Positions 15,874 through 25,329 of a stretch of DNA of 64,000 bases are shown piece after piece (the stretch's first letter is position 1; each line of letters opens with the position of its first letter). The notes under the pieces were generated by a model, which was not told the origin of the DNA, made no database searches, and saw only the letters and a list, made by a program, of their open reading frames with translations. The stretch is from Micromonospora inaquosa (GTDB lineage: Bacteria; Actinomycetota; Actinomycetes; Mycobacteriales; Micromonosporaceae), in NCBI RefSeq assembly GCF_003857055.1, contig NZ_QGSZ01000217.1, positions 62,001-126,000 of the forward strand, written 5' to 3'. The position numbers and the translations under genes were made by a program.

Positions 15874-17661
15874 TCACGGCATGGCGCCGGCCTCGACCTG
15901 GTCGATGATCCAGGCGGCGTTGATGAGACCGATGTGGGACAGCGCCTGGGGGAAATTGCCGATCAGGCTGCCGTCGCTAGGGTCGATCTCCTCCGACAGC
16001 AGACCGAGATCGTTTGCCCGGCCGGTGACCTCCTCGAAGATCTGCTTGGCCTCGTCGACCTGCCCGGCCAGGGCCAGCGCCTTGACCAGCAAATAGGAGC
16101 AGACGATGAAGGCGCCCTCCGACCCCGACCCCGTCCAGCGCTGCACGAGGCCGTCTTGCTCCAGTTCACGTCTGATGGCGTCCACAGTGGCGAGGACCCG
16201 GCTGTCATCGGCGGGAAGAAACCCGACGATCGACATCACGAGCACCCCGGCGTCGAGGTGGTCCGAGCCGAACGCGCCGGAGAAAGCCCCCCGCGAGGCG
16301 CTCCAACCGTCGCTGAGGATTGCCGCTCGGACTTCCTTCATGGCCTGGGACCACCGTGGGACCTGCGCCTCGGCGTCCAGGGCGCCCGCCATCTTGACGG
16401 CCCGGTCCAGGGCTACCCAGCACATCAGCTTCGACGTCAGATAGTGCCGCTCGCCCTCGCGTCCTTCCCAGACACCGGCGTCGAGCTCCCGCCACGTGTC
16501 GGCGGCCCGGTCGGCCAATGACCGCAGCAGACCCACGGTGGCGGGCGACAGATCCGCGAGTTTGTCCCGCAGGACCCAGGCGCATTCCAGGATCTCGCCG
16601 AAAACGTCGAGCTGCTTCTGCTGCCAGGCGTCGTTGCCGATCCGCACCGGTCTGCTGCCCTGGTAGCCGTCGAGGTGCTCCAGGGTGTGTTCGGTCAGGT
16701 CCCGCTCGCCACCCGCCCCGAACATGATCGGCACGTGGTCCTCCGCATCCGCCGATCCGATCGAGGCGGCCATCCAGTCGAAGAAACGGTGCGCCTCGTC
16801 GGGACAGGCGGCGACCCACAGCGCCTTGAGGGTGAAGCTGCCGTCGCGGAGCCAGCCGAACCGGTAGTCCCAGTTGGCCGTGCCGCCCACCTCCTCCGGC
16901 AGCGAGGTGGTGGCGGCCGCGACCACCGCACCGGTGGGCTGGTAGGTCAACGACTGAAGGACCAGGGCGCTGCGCCGGACCTCGTCCCGGTAGGCACCCT
17001 GGTAGTCCTGGTGGATGCCGTCCCAGGACTGCCAGGCGGCGACGGTGTCCCGCAGCGCGGCGCGCCCATCGAGCGGCACGGTCAGCGGGTCGGCGGCCCG
17101 GCGATGGTGCAGCGCGAACATGGCGCTCTCGCCCACCGCGAGAATGAATCGGCCGGTCACCAGTGAACCGTCGATGGCAAGATCACGGTCAGTGGTCAGG
17201 ATCAGGCGGTCGGCGCCTCCGGATATTTCTATCCCCAACGGGCTTCTGGTGACCGTGGGACCTACCAGTCCGTACTCCGGCCGGGCCGCGACCTCGACCG
17301 CCACCTCCACCGTGCCGGCGACGACCTCAACCTGCCGTAACAGGACGTGTGGGGAGGCGTAGCCGATGCGGTGACCGCGTTCACCGGCACCGAGGCTGAG
17401 GGCCTCGGTCAACCGCAGTACACCGCTTTCGGTGTGGAACTCCGTTTGGAGCACCATCGTCCCGTCGAGGTAGTGGCGGGAGGTTGTGTAACGACCGAGC
17501 GGTCGAATCGACCAGAAACCGCCGCTGGGGCCGAGCAGATGCGCGAAGATGCTCGGTGCGTCGAACCGGGGTGGGCACCACCAGTCAACTGAGCCGTCCG
17601 AGGAGACCAATGCCGCGCCCTGACAGTCGCCGAGAAGTGCGTAGTCACTGATCACAGCCAC
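15874..17661 (-). CDS. Glycoside hydrolase family 15 protein (glucoamylase/trehalase-like)
   Basis: About 595 residues. The N-terminal super-beta-sandwich domain begins ISDYALLGDCQGAALVSSDGSVDWWCPPRFDAPS. The (alpha/alpha)6 catalytic barrel contains GGTANWDYRFGWLRDGSFTLKALW and the C-terminal catalytic block GLLSEEIDPSDGSLIGNFPQALSHIG. Actinobacterial members of this layout include trehalases and dextran- or starch-acting enzymes; substrate unresolved. No signal peptide. Start uncertain: GTG 17661 is used because homology-like sequence begins a few residues later; upstream GTGs to 17772 are in frame. A paralogue lies at 20918. Confidence 0.82.
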   Translation of the reverse strand: MAVISDYALLGDCQGAALVSSDGSVDWWCPPRFDAPSIFAHLLGPSGGFWSIRPLGRYTTSRHYLDGTMVLQTEFHTESGVLRLTEALSLGAGERGHRIGYASPHVLLRQVEVVAGTVEVAVEVAARPEYGLVGPTVTRSPLGIEISGGADRLILTTDRDLAIDGSLVTGRFILAVGESAMFALHHRRAADPLTVPLDGRAALRDTVAAWQSWDGIHQDYQGAYRDEVRRSALVLQSLTYQPTGAVVAAATTSLPEEVGGTANWDYRFGWLRDGSFTLKALWVAACPDEAHRFFDWMAASIGSADAEDHVPIMFGAGGERDLTEHTLEHLDGYQGSRPVRIGNDAWQQKQLDVFGEILECAWVLRDKLADLSPATVGLLRSLADRAADTWRELDAGVWEGREGERHYLTSKLMCWVALDRAVKMAGALDAEAQVPRWSQAMKEVRAAILSDGWSASRGAFSGAFGSDHLDAGVLVMSIVGFLPADDSRVLATVDAIRRELEQDGLVQRWTGSGSEGAFIVCSYLLVKALALAGQVDEAKQIFEEVTGRANDLGLLSEEIDPSDGSLIGNFPQALSHIGLINAAWIIDQVEAGAMP

Positions 17662-17814
17662 GCCCGGCTCGTACCCGTCGTGGCGCTCCCTACGCCCCGG
17701 GCGGTTCCAGGGCCCGGGACCTCGTCGGGTGCGGTCAGGGGGCGTCGCGTGGGGTGTAGAACAGTTGTGCACGTGCCACCGCCCGGGCGATCCGCGCGGG
17801 GGACGCGGCCGGGA

Positions 17815-19995
17815 TCATGGGCGCGGCGTGAGCAGCAGTTGTCCGAGTTCCTGGGTGCATCGGGTGAGCGCGACGTAGAGGCCGTTCCAGCCGCGCGGTT
17901 CAGTGGCGATGCCCTGAGGGTCGACGAGGAGGGTCGCGTCCCATTCCAACCCCTTGGCCTGGCTTGCGGTGAGCACTGGCACATCACTCAGCACGGCCAG
18001 GAGTTCGGCGACGCGGTCCGCGGGGGCGATGACGCCGACAGTGCCGCCGTGCCACCGTTTCTGCAACTGCCGCACTGCGTCGACGGCGGCACTGGCAAGC
18101 TCGGCGGGTGTGATCGTGAGCTCCCAGGGGACGATGCCGGAGGAGCGGACCGCTCGTGGCGGGGCGTTGTGGCTGCCAGCCCTCTTCAAGACCGGCGCGG
18201 TCAGGTCCATGACCTCGCGCGGGGTCCGATAGCAGATGGTGAGTTCCGCGGCGGTCCAGCGGTCCCCGAAAGCGGCCTGCACCGCTTGCGCCCAACTGGT
18301 GTGCCGGTGTGCTGCCTCGGCCTGGTCGATGTCGCCGACGGCGGTGATGGAGCGGCTGGGGCAACGCCGCAGAACCATCTGCCACTGCATCTCGGACAGT
18401 TCCTGCGCCTCGTCGACGACGACGTGGCCGTACACCCAGCCGCGCTGCCGGCGGGCACGGTCGGCGACGAACTCGCCCTGTGGTTGCGGGGCGTCGACCT
18501 CGCCCAGCAGCTCGGCGAGGGCGTCGAGCAGAGCGATGTCGCTTGATGCCCAGGCAGCCGGCTCGGCCGAGACGGCGGTGATCTCCTCGGGAGACAGCTG
18601 TGGGGCGAACCGGGTCAGCAGGGCGGGGTCGGTCAGGAGATCACCCAGCAGGGTCTCGGCGTCGAGGGTGGGCCACCATGCTTCGACGAACCGGGCGATG
18701 GTGGCGTTCTCGGCGATGCGGGAACGCAGGTGCTGGACCTCCTCCTCGGAGAGCAATCCGTCGATCTCGCTGCCGGTGGACGTCCCGGTGGCGTGGTGCT
18801 CGTGCGCCATGCTCCGGTCGACGCCGGCGAGAATGTCCTCGAAGCCCTCCTCCATCTCGTCCATCAGCGCCTCGCGCTGCTCGGCGACGACATCGGCGAG
18901 GAGCAGGTGCAACTGCTCGGCGAACGCCGCGCGGGCCCGGTGGTACGGGCGTCCCTGTATCGCCGAGGCGAGCGCGTGCGCCACCGTTGCGGCTGGGATG
19001 ACGTAGAACTCGCCATCCCAGCGCAGCTTCAGCTCGCGTGGCCGGGGGAGTAGCGACGCGACGTAGCTTTCGAGCGTGGCCTGCCAGAGCGCACGGCCCT
19101 TGATTTCGGCGAGAGGGCGGCTCTCGTCGCGGCCCACCTGGACGCCGCTCAGCAGGGTGTCACAGGTCGCCGAGACGACGGCGGTCTCACCGAGCGCGGG
19201 CAGCACCTGGGCGATGTACTGAAGGAACCGCGGCGAGGGGCCCAGGACCAGGACCGCCTGGTCGGCCATCTTCCGGTACGTGAACAGGAGGTACGCGACG
19301 CGGTGCAGAGCAACCACGGTCTTGCCCGTGCCGGGACCGCCCTGAACGATCAGCGGGCCGGTCGCCTCGGCGCGGATGATGTCGTCCTGTTCGCGTTGCA
19401 GAGTGGAGATCGCCGTCGACATGCGACCGGTGCGGCGCTGGTCGAGGGCGGCAAGGAGCGCGCCCTCACCGACGAGTTCCGCCGTCATGGTCCCGTCCAG
19501 TGGCTCGTCGTCCACGCCGACGACGGTCGATCCCCTGGTGCGAATATGCCGACGCCGTGCCTGACCCTGCGGGTCGCCAGCCGTCGCGGTGTAGAACGGC
19601 CGAGCCGCGGGAGCGCGCCAGTCCACCAGCAGTGGCTCACCGCCGTCGCCCTCGTCGCGGAGACCGACCCGGCCCACGTGCCGCACGGTGCCATCACGGC
19701 TGTCGAGGCGGCCGAAGACCAGCCCTTCCTCTGCTCGCCGTAGCTCGTCGTACTGCTGGCGGAGCATGCGCTGCCGGGCCTGTTCCATCGCGTCCAGAGC
19801 CGCTGCCGAAAGCTCGACCTCCAGGTGGCTGGTCAACCTGTCCCGTCGGGCGGTGGCCACGTCCAGAAACGCCTGTTCCTCGGCGACCGCGGATCGGCGC
19901 GCGACGCCTTCCGCGACAGGGGCCGGCAGTTGGTCCTCCGGTGTCACGTCGCTGACGCCAGCAGTGCTGTTGGTCAGAGCAGACTCCCGGCGCAT
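17815..19995 (-). CDS. HelD/HelR-like UvrD-superfamily helicase (RNA polymerase-associated)
   Basis: 726 residues. Superfamily I helicase motifs: Walker A GGPGTGKT (about 219-226), Walker B VVVDEAQELS, and C-terminal SQAKGLEWD and YVALTRC. The N-terminal AEEQAFLDVATARRDRL helix is the HelD-type coiled-coil start. HelD recycles stalled RNA polymerase, and actinobacterial HelR confers rifamycin tolerance. ATG 19995 is chosen because AAGGA precedes it by seven bases. The in-frame stretch upstream (to 20079) contains a TTA and other rare codons, so it looks non-coding. Lies between two GH15 genes without obvious functional link. Confidence 0.85.
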   Translation of the reverse strand: MRRESALTNSTAGVSDVTPEDQLPAPVAEGVARRSAVAEEQAFLDVATARRDRLTSHLEVELSAAALDAMEQARQRMLRQQYDELRRAEEGLVFGRLDSRDGTVRHVGRVGLRDEGDGGEPLLVDWRAPAARPFYTATAGDPQGQARRRHIRTRGSTVVGVDDEPLDGTMTAELVGEGALLAALDQRRTGRMSTAISTLQREQDDIIRAEATGPLIVQGGPGTGKTVVALHRVAYLLFTYRKMADQAVLVLGPSPRFLQYIAQVLPALGETAVVSATCDTLLSGVQVGRDESRPLAEIKGRALWQATLESYVASLLPRPRELKLRWDGEFYVIPAATVAHALASAIQGRPYHRARAAFAEQLHLLLADVVAEQREALMDEMEEGFEDILAGVDRSMAHEHHATGTSTGSEIDGLLSEEEVQHLRSRIAENATIARFVEAWWPTLDAETLLGDLLTDPALLTRFAPQLSPEEITAVSAEPAAWASSDIALLDALAELLGEVDAPQPQGEFVADRARRQRGWVYGHVVVDEAQELSEMQWQMVLRRCPSRSITAVGDIDQAEAAHRHTSWAQAVQAAFGDRWTAAELTICYRTPREVMDLTAPVLKRAGSHNAPPRAVRSSGIVPWELTITPAELASAAVDAVRQLQKRWHGGTVGVIAPADRVAELLAVLSDVPVLTASQAKGLEWDATLLVDPQGIATEPRGWNGLYVALTRCTQELGQLLLTPRP

Positions 19996-20234
19996 CAGCA
20001 AATCCTTGTATCGAAGTAACCCGTGGACCGGATGAGCCGCGGCGTGTTCGGCGGCAAGCATAGAGTCGGTTTCCCTCACCGCCCAGGGAATCCGCCGGCG
20101 GAGATCGGAATCTCAATGCCTTGCAGTTCCGGGGTTGCTTGTGGCCTTGAGCTGGCTTCCGGCGACCTCGCGGCGGTGGTCATCGGGCACAGGAATCGGA
20201 CCGGAGCCAGGCACCAAGCCAGCGCTGGTTCCCG

Positions 20235-20789
20235 TCAGCTCAACGTGAAGGTCACGTCGTCGACGTCGAAGGCGGTGGCGCCGTTGCCGGCCGTCTCGCT
20301 GGCGAGGAAGCTGGCCGTCGCGGTGCGTTCGGTGGTGGCGGTTCCGCTCGACATGGCGTACTGCCGCCACTGCGCACCGCCGTCGAAGGCCAGCGAGAAC
20401 CTCGTCTTCGGGGGTATTCCGGTGGCCGCCAGTCCGACGTTCAGATAGTCACCGCGGCTGATCTCCGTGGTGATGGTGCGCACCCAGAAGCGGACCGTCA
20501 GGTCGCAGTTGGCCGGCACGGTGACTGTGGTGCGCAGCAGGTCGGCACGCGTCACGTCGAGTCCGGCGAAGGTGGCGTACGCGCGCCCGGTGTGTGCGGG
20601 CCGGGTCGCGTTGCCGAAGACGACGATGCGGGGGCCGGCGGTCCAGCCCGTGGTGCCGCGCTCGAACCCCGGATTCGGGTGGATCTGTCCGCCGCAGGGC
20701 GGGTCGGCCGCGGGCTGGCCGTGGGAGGCGCTGCCCGTGGTCAGGAGCAGCAGGGCCGCAGCCAGGGTGGTGGTGACGAAGGCTTTCAT
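20235..20789 (-). CDS. Secreted beta-sandwich protein, carbohydrate-binding-like
   Basis: 184 residues with a clear Sec signal peptide (MKAFVTTTLAAALLLLTTGSASHG). The mature protein reads like a CBM4_9/jelly-roll module: INPGF-type opening (HPNPGFERGTTGWTA), alternating strands with FWVRTI and a terminal AFDVDDVTFTLS strand. No catalytic motif is visible, so it is probably a stand-alone binding or structural protein. The C-terminus lacks a sortase signal. A 22-bp palindrome lies 29-50 bp upstream of the start codon. Confidence 0.7.
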   Translation of the reverse strand: MKAFVTTTLAAALLLLTTGSASHGQPAADPPCGGQIHPNPGFERGTTGWTAGPRIVVFGNATRPAHTGRAYATFAGLDVTRADLLRTTVTVPANCDLTVRFWVRTITTEISRGDYLNVGLAATGIPPKTRFSLAFDGGAQWRQYAMSSGTATTERTATASFLASETAGNGATAFDVDDVTFTLS

Positions 20790-20817
20790 CAGTTCTCCCA
20801 GCGTTAATACATTCGAG

Positions 20818-20839
20818 ATGGTCGATGCGCATCGACCAT
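20818..20839. promoter_or_regulatory. 22-bp perfect palindrome upstream of the secreted protein gene
   Basis: Half-site ATGGTCGATGC at 20818-20828 is followed directly by its exact reverse complement at 20829-20839. It lies upstream of the start codon at 20789, with a TATTAA-containing stretch between them. It is most simply read as an operator for a dimeric regulator; no matching copy was seen elsewhere in the window. Confidence 0.5.
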
Positions 20840-20917
20840 GCGCGATGGGCGTGGGTGCGTCAAGCTCTTCCCGACGTGGGCTCCGCATCGGCGGTGGCTG
20901 CCTGGAGCGGGTCGGCG

Positions 20918-22765
20918 CTACCGGCGGCGGCGGGCGTCCGCCTCGCTGTCGAGCAGGTCGTTGAGGGTCAGCGCCGAGTTGATCAGGGAGAGGTGGCTGA
21001 ACGCCTGGGGATAGTTGCCGATCTGCTCCCCGGTCGCGGCGATCTCCTCGGCGTAGAGGCCGAGGTGGTTGCTGAAGGTGAACATCTTCTCGAAGGTGAG
21101 CCGGGCGTCGTCGAGGCGGCCGGCGCGGGCCAGTGCCTCGACATACCAGAAGGTGCACATGTTGAAGGTGCCCTCGTGGCCGGGGAGGCCGTCGGGGGAG
21201 TGGACCGGGTCGTACCGGTGGACCAGGCTGTCGGAGACCAGCTCTCGCTCGATCGCCTGCAGGGTGGACTGCCACAGTGGGTCGCTCGGCGTGACGAAAC
21301 CGACCGCCGGCATGGCGAGCAGTGCCGCGTCCAGCACGGCCTCGTCGTACGCCTGCACGAAGGTGCCGCGATCCCGGTTGTATCCGCGGGCCATGACCTG
21401 GTCGTAGATCCGGTTGCGCTGCTCGGTCCAGCAGGCCATGTCGCCAGGGCGGCCGGTGCGGGTGGCCAGCCGGATGGCCCGGTCCAGCGCCACCCAGGAC
21501 ATCACCCGGCCGAAGGTGTAGTTGCGGGGGTGATGGCGGCTCTCCCAGATGCCGGCGTCGGGCTGGTCCCAGTTGTGGCAGAGCCAGTCGACGAGCCGGA
21601 CGGTGCTCTTCCACACCTGGTGCGAGACGCGGATGCCCTGCTCATCGGCGAGGTGCATGGCGTAGAGCGCCTCGCCGTGGATGTCGAGCTGGAGTTGGTC
21701 GGCCGCGCCGTTGCCGATGCGCACCGGCCGCGATCCGCGGTAGCCCTCCAGATGGTCCAGCACCTCCTCGTGCAGGTCGGAGGAGCCGTCCACCCGGTAC
21801 ATGATCTTGAGGGGGTCCTGGTGGTCGCCGGCCTCGCGGATCCGTTCGTCCAGCCAGTTCATGTACCGGCTGACCTCCTCGGTGAAGCCGAGGCCGAGCA
21901 GCGCGTGCACGGAGAAGGACGTGTCACGTACCCAGGTGTAGCGGTAGTCCCAGTTACGGGTTCCGCCGACCAGTTCGGGCAGTGCGGCGGTGGGCGCGGC
22001 GATCATCGCGCCGGTCGGCGCGTACGTCATGAGTTTCAGCGTGATGGCGGAGCGCTCGACCATCTCCCGCCAGCGGCCGGTGTAGCGGGAGCGTTCGAGC
22101 CAGCGCCGCCAGTAGTCCTGGGTCCACTCGAACATGCCCTGGATCTCTTCCGGTGGGAAGATGCGTGGCTCGGTACCGCCCGTCTCCAGGACCACCCCGC
22201 CGGTGTCACCTTCGTTCAGCGTGCCGTACGCGACCAGGTCGCCGCCCTCAAGGTGGATGTCACCCTGCTCGGAGATCAACCGCCGCACGGGGTCGACCGG
22301 GTTGAACGTCAGCGTCGCCGACCGGCTGCGGAAGACGTAGCCGCTGTGATGGCGTTCCAACTGATGCTCGTCGCGGGCGTAGTTGAACCGTGGCCGGCAC
22401 TCCACCCGGAAGCGCATGCTGCCTCGGACCATGGTGATGAGGCGGACCAGGCGGTGCGCGTCGGTGACCCGCTCGCCCGTGACCGGCATGAAGTCCATCA
22501 CCTCGGCCACACCGTCGGCGCTGATGAACCGGGTGATCAGGATGGGTGTGCCGGGGAGGTAGAGCTGCTTGGTCACGTACCGCACGTCGTGCGGCGCGAT
22601 CTGGAAGTAGCCGCCCTTCTCCTTGTCCAGCAGCGCGGCGAAGATGCTCGGCGAGTCGAATCGCGGCGCGCAGAACCAGTCGACGGTCCCGTCACACGTC
22701 ACCAGCGCGGCGGTCTGCAGATCGCCGATGAGCCCGTGATCCTCGATCGCCGGATAGCTGTCCAC
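20918..22765 (-). CDS. Glycoside hydrolase family 15 protein (trehalase-type)
   Basis: 615 residues from GTG 22765. Domain order as in the paralogue at 15874: N-terminal IEDHGLIGDLQTAALVTCDGTVDWFCAPRFDSPS, barrel motif GGTRNWDYRYTWVRDTSFSVHALL, and C-terminal GLYAEEIAATGEQIGNYPQAFSHLSLI with a candidate catalytic Glu. Length and motifs match the GH15 group that includes the characterised mycobacterial trehalase. Cytoplasmic. The two paralogues differ clearly and are not a recent duplication. Confidence 0.83.
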   Translation of the reverse strand: MDSYPAIEDHGLIGDLQTAALVTCDGTVDWFCAPRFDSPSIFAALLDKEKGGYFQIAPHDVRYVTKQLYLPGTPILITRFISADGVAEVMDFMPVTGERVTDAHRLVRLITMVRGSMRFRVECRPRFNYARDEHQLERHHSGYVFRSRSATLTFNPVDPVRRLISEQGDIHLEGGDLVAYGTLNEGDTGGVVLETGGTEPRIFPPEEIQGMFEWTQDYWRRWLERSRYTGRWREMVERSAITLKLMTYAPTGAMIAAPTAALPELVGGTRNWDYRYTWVRDTSFSVHALLGLGFTEEVSRYMNWLDERIREAGDHQDPLKIMYRVDGSSDLHEEVLDHLEGYRGSRPVRIGNGAADQLQLDIHGEALYAMHLADEQGIRVSHQVWKSTVRLVDWLCHNWDQPDAGIWESRHHPRNYTFGRVMSWVALDRAIRLATRTGRPGDMACWTEQRNRIYDQVMARGYNRDRGTFVQAYDEAVLDAALLAMPAVGFVTPSDPLWQSTLQAIERELVSDSLVHRYDPVHSPDGLPGHEGTFNMCTFWYVEALARAGRLDDARLTFEKMFTFSNHLGLYAEEIAATGEQIGNYPQAFSHLSLINSALTLNDLLDSEADARRRR

Positions 22766-22875
22766 GTCTCTCCCCGGTTCGGCTGCGTCCTGCGCATCGA
22801 ACCTAGGGGGAGAATTTGTCGACTTAGGTGAGATTCACGTTCTGCCACCCTGTCGCGTGCCCGGCCCCTACGGGG

Positions 22876-23880
22876 TCAGCGGAGCGGGCGGCAGGAAGAG
22901 CGGATCACCAGTTCGGTGGGGAGCCGGATGTGGGTGTCGCGTTCGACGCCGGCGATGAGGTCGACGAGCAGACGCAACGCCTCCGCGCCCATCCGCTGCA
23001 GCGGCTGCATGATGGTCGTCAGCGGCGGGTTGACCAGCGCGGACTCCGGTACGTTGTCGAAGCCGATCACCGACAGGTCGTTGGGCACGCACAGGCCCAT
23101 GTCGCGGGCCACGGTCATCGTGGAGATCGCCGAGAGGTCGTTACCCGCGAAGATCGCGCTCGGCCGGTCGATGAGGGAGAGAAGCTCCGCGGCGGTGCCG
23201 GCGGCGCTCTCGATCCGGAACCCGCCGACGCGGACGAGCCGCTCGTCCACCGGCACGCCGGCCTCGGCCATCGCACTGCGAAAGCCGGCCTCGCGCAGTT
23301 GCGCCGACTTCAGGTCGGAGCGTCCGCTGATGTGCCCGATCCGGGTGTGGCCGAGGGAGAGCAGGTAGTTGGTCGCCAGCACAGCGCCGGCGAAGTTGTC
23401 CGAGTCGACGGTGGGTAGGTCGGACGGCCCGGTGTGCGGGTCGACGGCCACGACGTGAAAGCTGTTTTCGGTCTCGACCACGGTCGGCGTGACGATCACG
23501 GCGCCGTCGATGAGGGTGCCGGAGAGGCGGGCGAGCGAGCGCCGCTCCCACCCCACGGCGGCGCCCTCGCCGTCTCCGCTGGAGTAGGCCAGCAGTTGGT
23601 ATCCGCTGCCCGCGACCTCCTGGGACGCCCCCTTGAGCAACTCGGTCGAGAACGGCTCGAACTCGGCTACCAGGATGCCGAGCACGTTGGTGCGGTGGCT
23701 GCGCAGGCTCTGCGCCCCCAGGCTCGCCTCGTAGCCGAGCTCGTGGATGACCTGCTGGACGCGCTCCGCCGTTGCCCGGGCAACGCCGTATCGGCCATTG
23801 ACGACCTTCGATACGGTCGCGACCGAGACGCCGGCAGTGCGTGCGACATCGGACATCTTGACGCGCTGCTGAAACACCAC
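22876..23880 (-). CDS. LacI-family repressor (BxlR-like)
   Basis: 334 residues from GTG 23880 (a second GTG at 23877 is possible). N-terminal helix-turn-helix VKMSDVARTAGVSVATVSKVVNGR, followed by the hinge and a periplasmic-binding-protein-like sugar domain ending TELVIRSSCRPL. Divergent from a binding-protein/permease/permease/GH3 operon, the same order as bxlR and bxlEFGA in Streptomyces, where the repressor responds to xylobiose. Its likely operator, CGAAAACGTTATCG, lies at 23926-23939. The symbol is withheld because the ligand is inferred from synteny. Confidence 0.88.
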   Translation of the reverse strand: MVFQQRVKMSDVARTAGVSVATVSKVVNGRYGVARATAERVQQVIHELGYEASLGAQSLRSHRTNVLGILVAEFEPFSTELLKGASQEVAGSGYQLLAYSSGDGEGAAVGWERRSLARLSGTLIDGAVIVTPTVVETENSFHVVAVDPHTGPSDLPTVDSDNFAGAVLATNYLLSLGHTRIGHISGRSDLKSAQLREAGFRSAMAEAGVPVDERLVRVGGFRIESAAGTAAELLSLIDRPSAIFAGNDLSAISTMTVARDMGLCVPNDLSVIGFDNVPESALVNPPLTTIMQPLQRMGAEALRLLVDLIAGVERDTHIRLPTELVIRSSCRPLR

Positions 23881-23925
23881 GTCGATGATGATAGGGCCGT
23901 CGCCCGGGGGTGTGTCGGACCGACT

Positions 23926-23939
23926 CGAAAACGTTATCG
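23926..23939. promoter_or_regulatory. LacI-type operator in the divergent bxl-like promoter region
   Basis: CGAAAACGTTATCG is a palindrome with one arm mismatch and the central CG usual for LacI-family sites. It lies between the LacI start (23880) and the rightward -35, so it can control both directions. Confidence 0.6.
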
Positions 23940-23946
23940 ATACCGA

Positions 23947-23974
23947 TTGACACCAAGTTACATGGCTGTAAAAC
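23947..23974 (+). promoter_or_regulatory. Promoter of the bxl-like transport operon
   Basis: TTGACA (23947-23952), 16 bp, TAAAAC (23969-23974), eight bases downstream of the LacI operator. The -35 is a consensus match. The first start codon is at 24022. Confidence 0.6.
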
Positions 23975-24021
23975 TTCGCCGCAAAGCCGAGTACCGCGAC
24001 TGACTAGTCGAGGAGACATCG

Positions 24022-25329
24022 ATGGCAACGAAGCAGCGTAGAAGTGCCGTCCTGGCACTGTTGATGACAGGTGTTCTCGTGGTCGCCGGCTGTAGCGGCG
24101 GCGACGAAGAGGCAGCCCCTCAGGGCGAGCTGTACAAGGACCCGGTGACCCTGACCTGGTGGCACAACGCCCCGCAGGACGGGCCCGGCAAGACCTACTG
24201 GGAGAAGGTCGCCAAGGACTTCTCCGCACTCCACCCCACGGTCAAGATCGAGATTGAGGCGATCGAGACCAATCAGCTCCAGCGCACCAGGATCCCCGCC
24301 GCGCTGCTGAGCAATGACCCGCCGGACATCTTCATGACCTGGGGCGGCGGCGAGATGACCGAGCAGGTGGAGGCCGACTACCTCAAGGATGTCACCGACC
24401 AGGTCAAGACCGAGGTCGCCAGCATCGGCAGCGCCGCGGAGATCTGGCAGGTGAAGGGCAAGCAGTACGGCCTGCCGTACCGGATGGGCGTCGAGGGCCT
24501 CTGGTACAACAAGGACATGTTCGCCCAGGTGGGCATCGCCGCGCCGCCGACCACCTTCGAGGAGCTCAACGCCGCGGTCGCCAAGCTCAAGGCGATCAAC
24601 GTCGTTCCGATCGCGGTGGGCGCCGGTGACAAGTGGCCGGCCGCGCACTGGTGGTACAACATGGCGCTGCGCGCCTGCTCGGTCGACACCCTCAAGAAGG
24701 CGTCCACGGACAAGGTCTTCGACGACCCGTGCTTCGTGAAGGCCGGCCAGGACCTGAAGGCGTTCATCGACACCAAGCCGTTCCAGGACAACTTCATCGC
24801 CACGCCGGGCCAGAACGACCCGACCAGCGCCAACGGCATGCTCGCCAACGGCAAGGCCGCGATGGAGCTCATGGGCGACTGGAACCGCGGCACGCTGGAC
24901 ACCGTCGCCACGGACAAGGCCAAGCTCGCTTCGTTCCTCGGCTGGTTCCCGGTGCCGGCGATCACCGGTTCCCCGGGTGACCCGAAGGCGGCCCTCGGTG
25001 GTGGCGACGGGTTCTCCTGTTCCAAGAACGCCCCGGCCGAGTGCGTCGAGTTCCTCAAGTACCTCTTGAGCCCCGAGGTGCAGCAGGGCTACGCCGAAAC
25101 CGGCACCGGTCTGCCGGTGGTCAAGGGTACGGACGCCGCCGTGAAGGACCCCGCGCTGAAGTCCATCCTGGAGTCCACCTCCAGCGCGAGCTACGTCCAG
25201 CTCTGGCTGGACACGGCTTACGGCAGCACCGTCGGCACCGCGATGAACGACGCGGTCGTCGCGATCTTCGCCGGCAACGGGACGCCTGAGAAGGTCGTCT
25301 CGGCGATGAAGGCGGCCGCAAGCAAGTGA
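24022..25329 (+). CDS. bxlE: Sugar ABC transporter substrate-binding lipoprotein (BxlE-like)
   Basis: 435 residues. Lipobox LVVAGC puts the lipidated cysteine at Cys24. The mature part is a family 1 extracellular solute-binding protein (LTWWHNAPQDGPGKTYWEKVAKDF, ALLSNDPPDIFMTWGGGEM, GLPYRMGVEGLWYNKDMF). First gene of an operon with two permeases and a GH3 enzyme; no ATPase is present, so a shared MsiK-type ATPase elsewhere must power it, as in Streptomyces. Ligand inferred as xylobiose or a related beta-linked disaccharide from synteny with bxlEFGA. Confidence 0.85.
   Translation: MATKQRRSAVLALLMTGVLVVAGCSGGDEEAAPQGELYKDPVTLTWWHNAPQDGPGKTYWEKVAKDFSALHPTVKIEIEAIETNQLQRTRIPAALLSNDPPDIFMTWGGGEMTEQVEADYLKDVTDQVKTEVASIGSAAEIWQVKGKQYGLPYRMGVEGLWYNKDMFAQVGIAAPPTTFEELNAAVAKLKAINVVPIAVGAGDKWPAAHWWYNMALRACSVDTLKKASTDKVFDDPCFVKAGQDLKAFIDTKPFQDNFIATPGQNDPTSANGMLANGKAAMELMGDWNRGTLDTVATDKAKLASFLGWFPVPAITGSPGDPKAALGGGDGFSCSKNAPAECVEFLKYLLSPEVQQGYAETGTGLPVVKGTDAAVKDPALKSILESTSSASYVQLWLDTAYGSTVGTAMNDAVVAIFAGNGTPEKVVSAMKAAASK

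Noticed and set aside
19996-20079. N-terminal extension of the helicase to a GTG at 20079
   Set aside because: The added codons include TTA and other rare codons, and a strong ribosome site precedes the internal ATG at 19995.
20080-20234. Possible rifamycin-associated element upstream of the HelD/HelR-like gene
   Set aside because: The GGGGTTGC...GGCCTTG stretch is not a clean inverted repeat, and it lies far from the chosen start.
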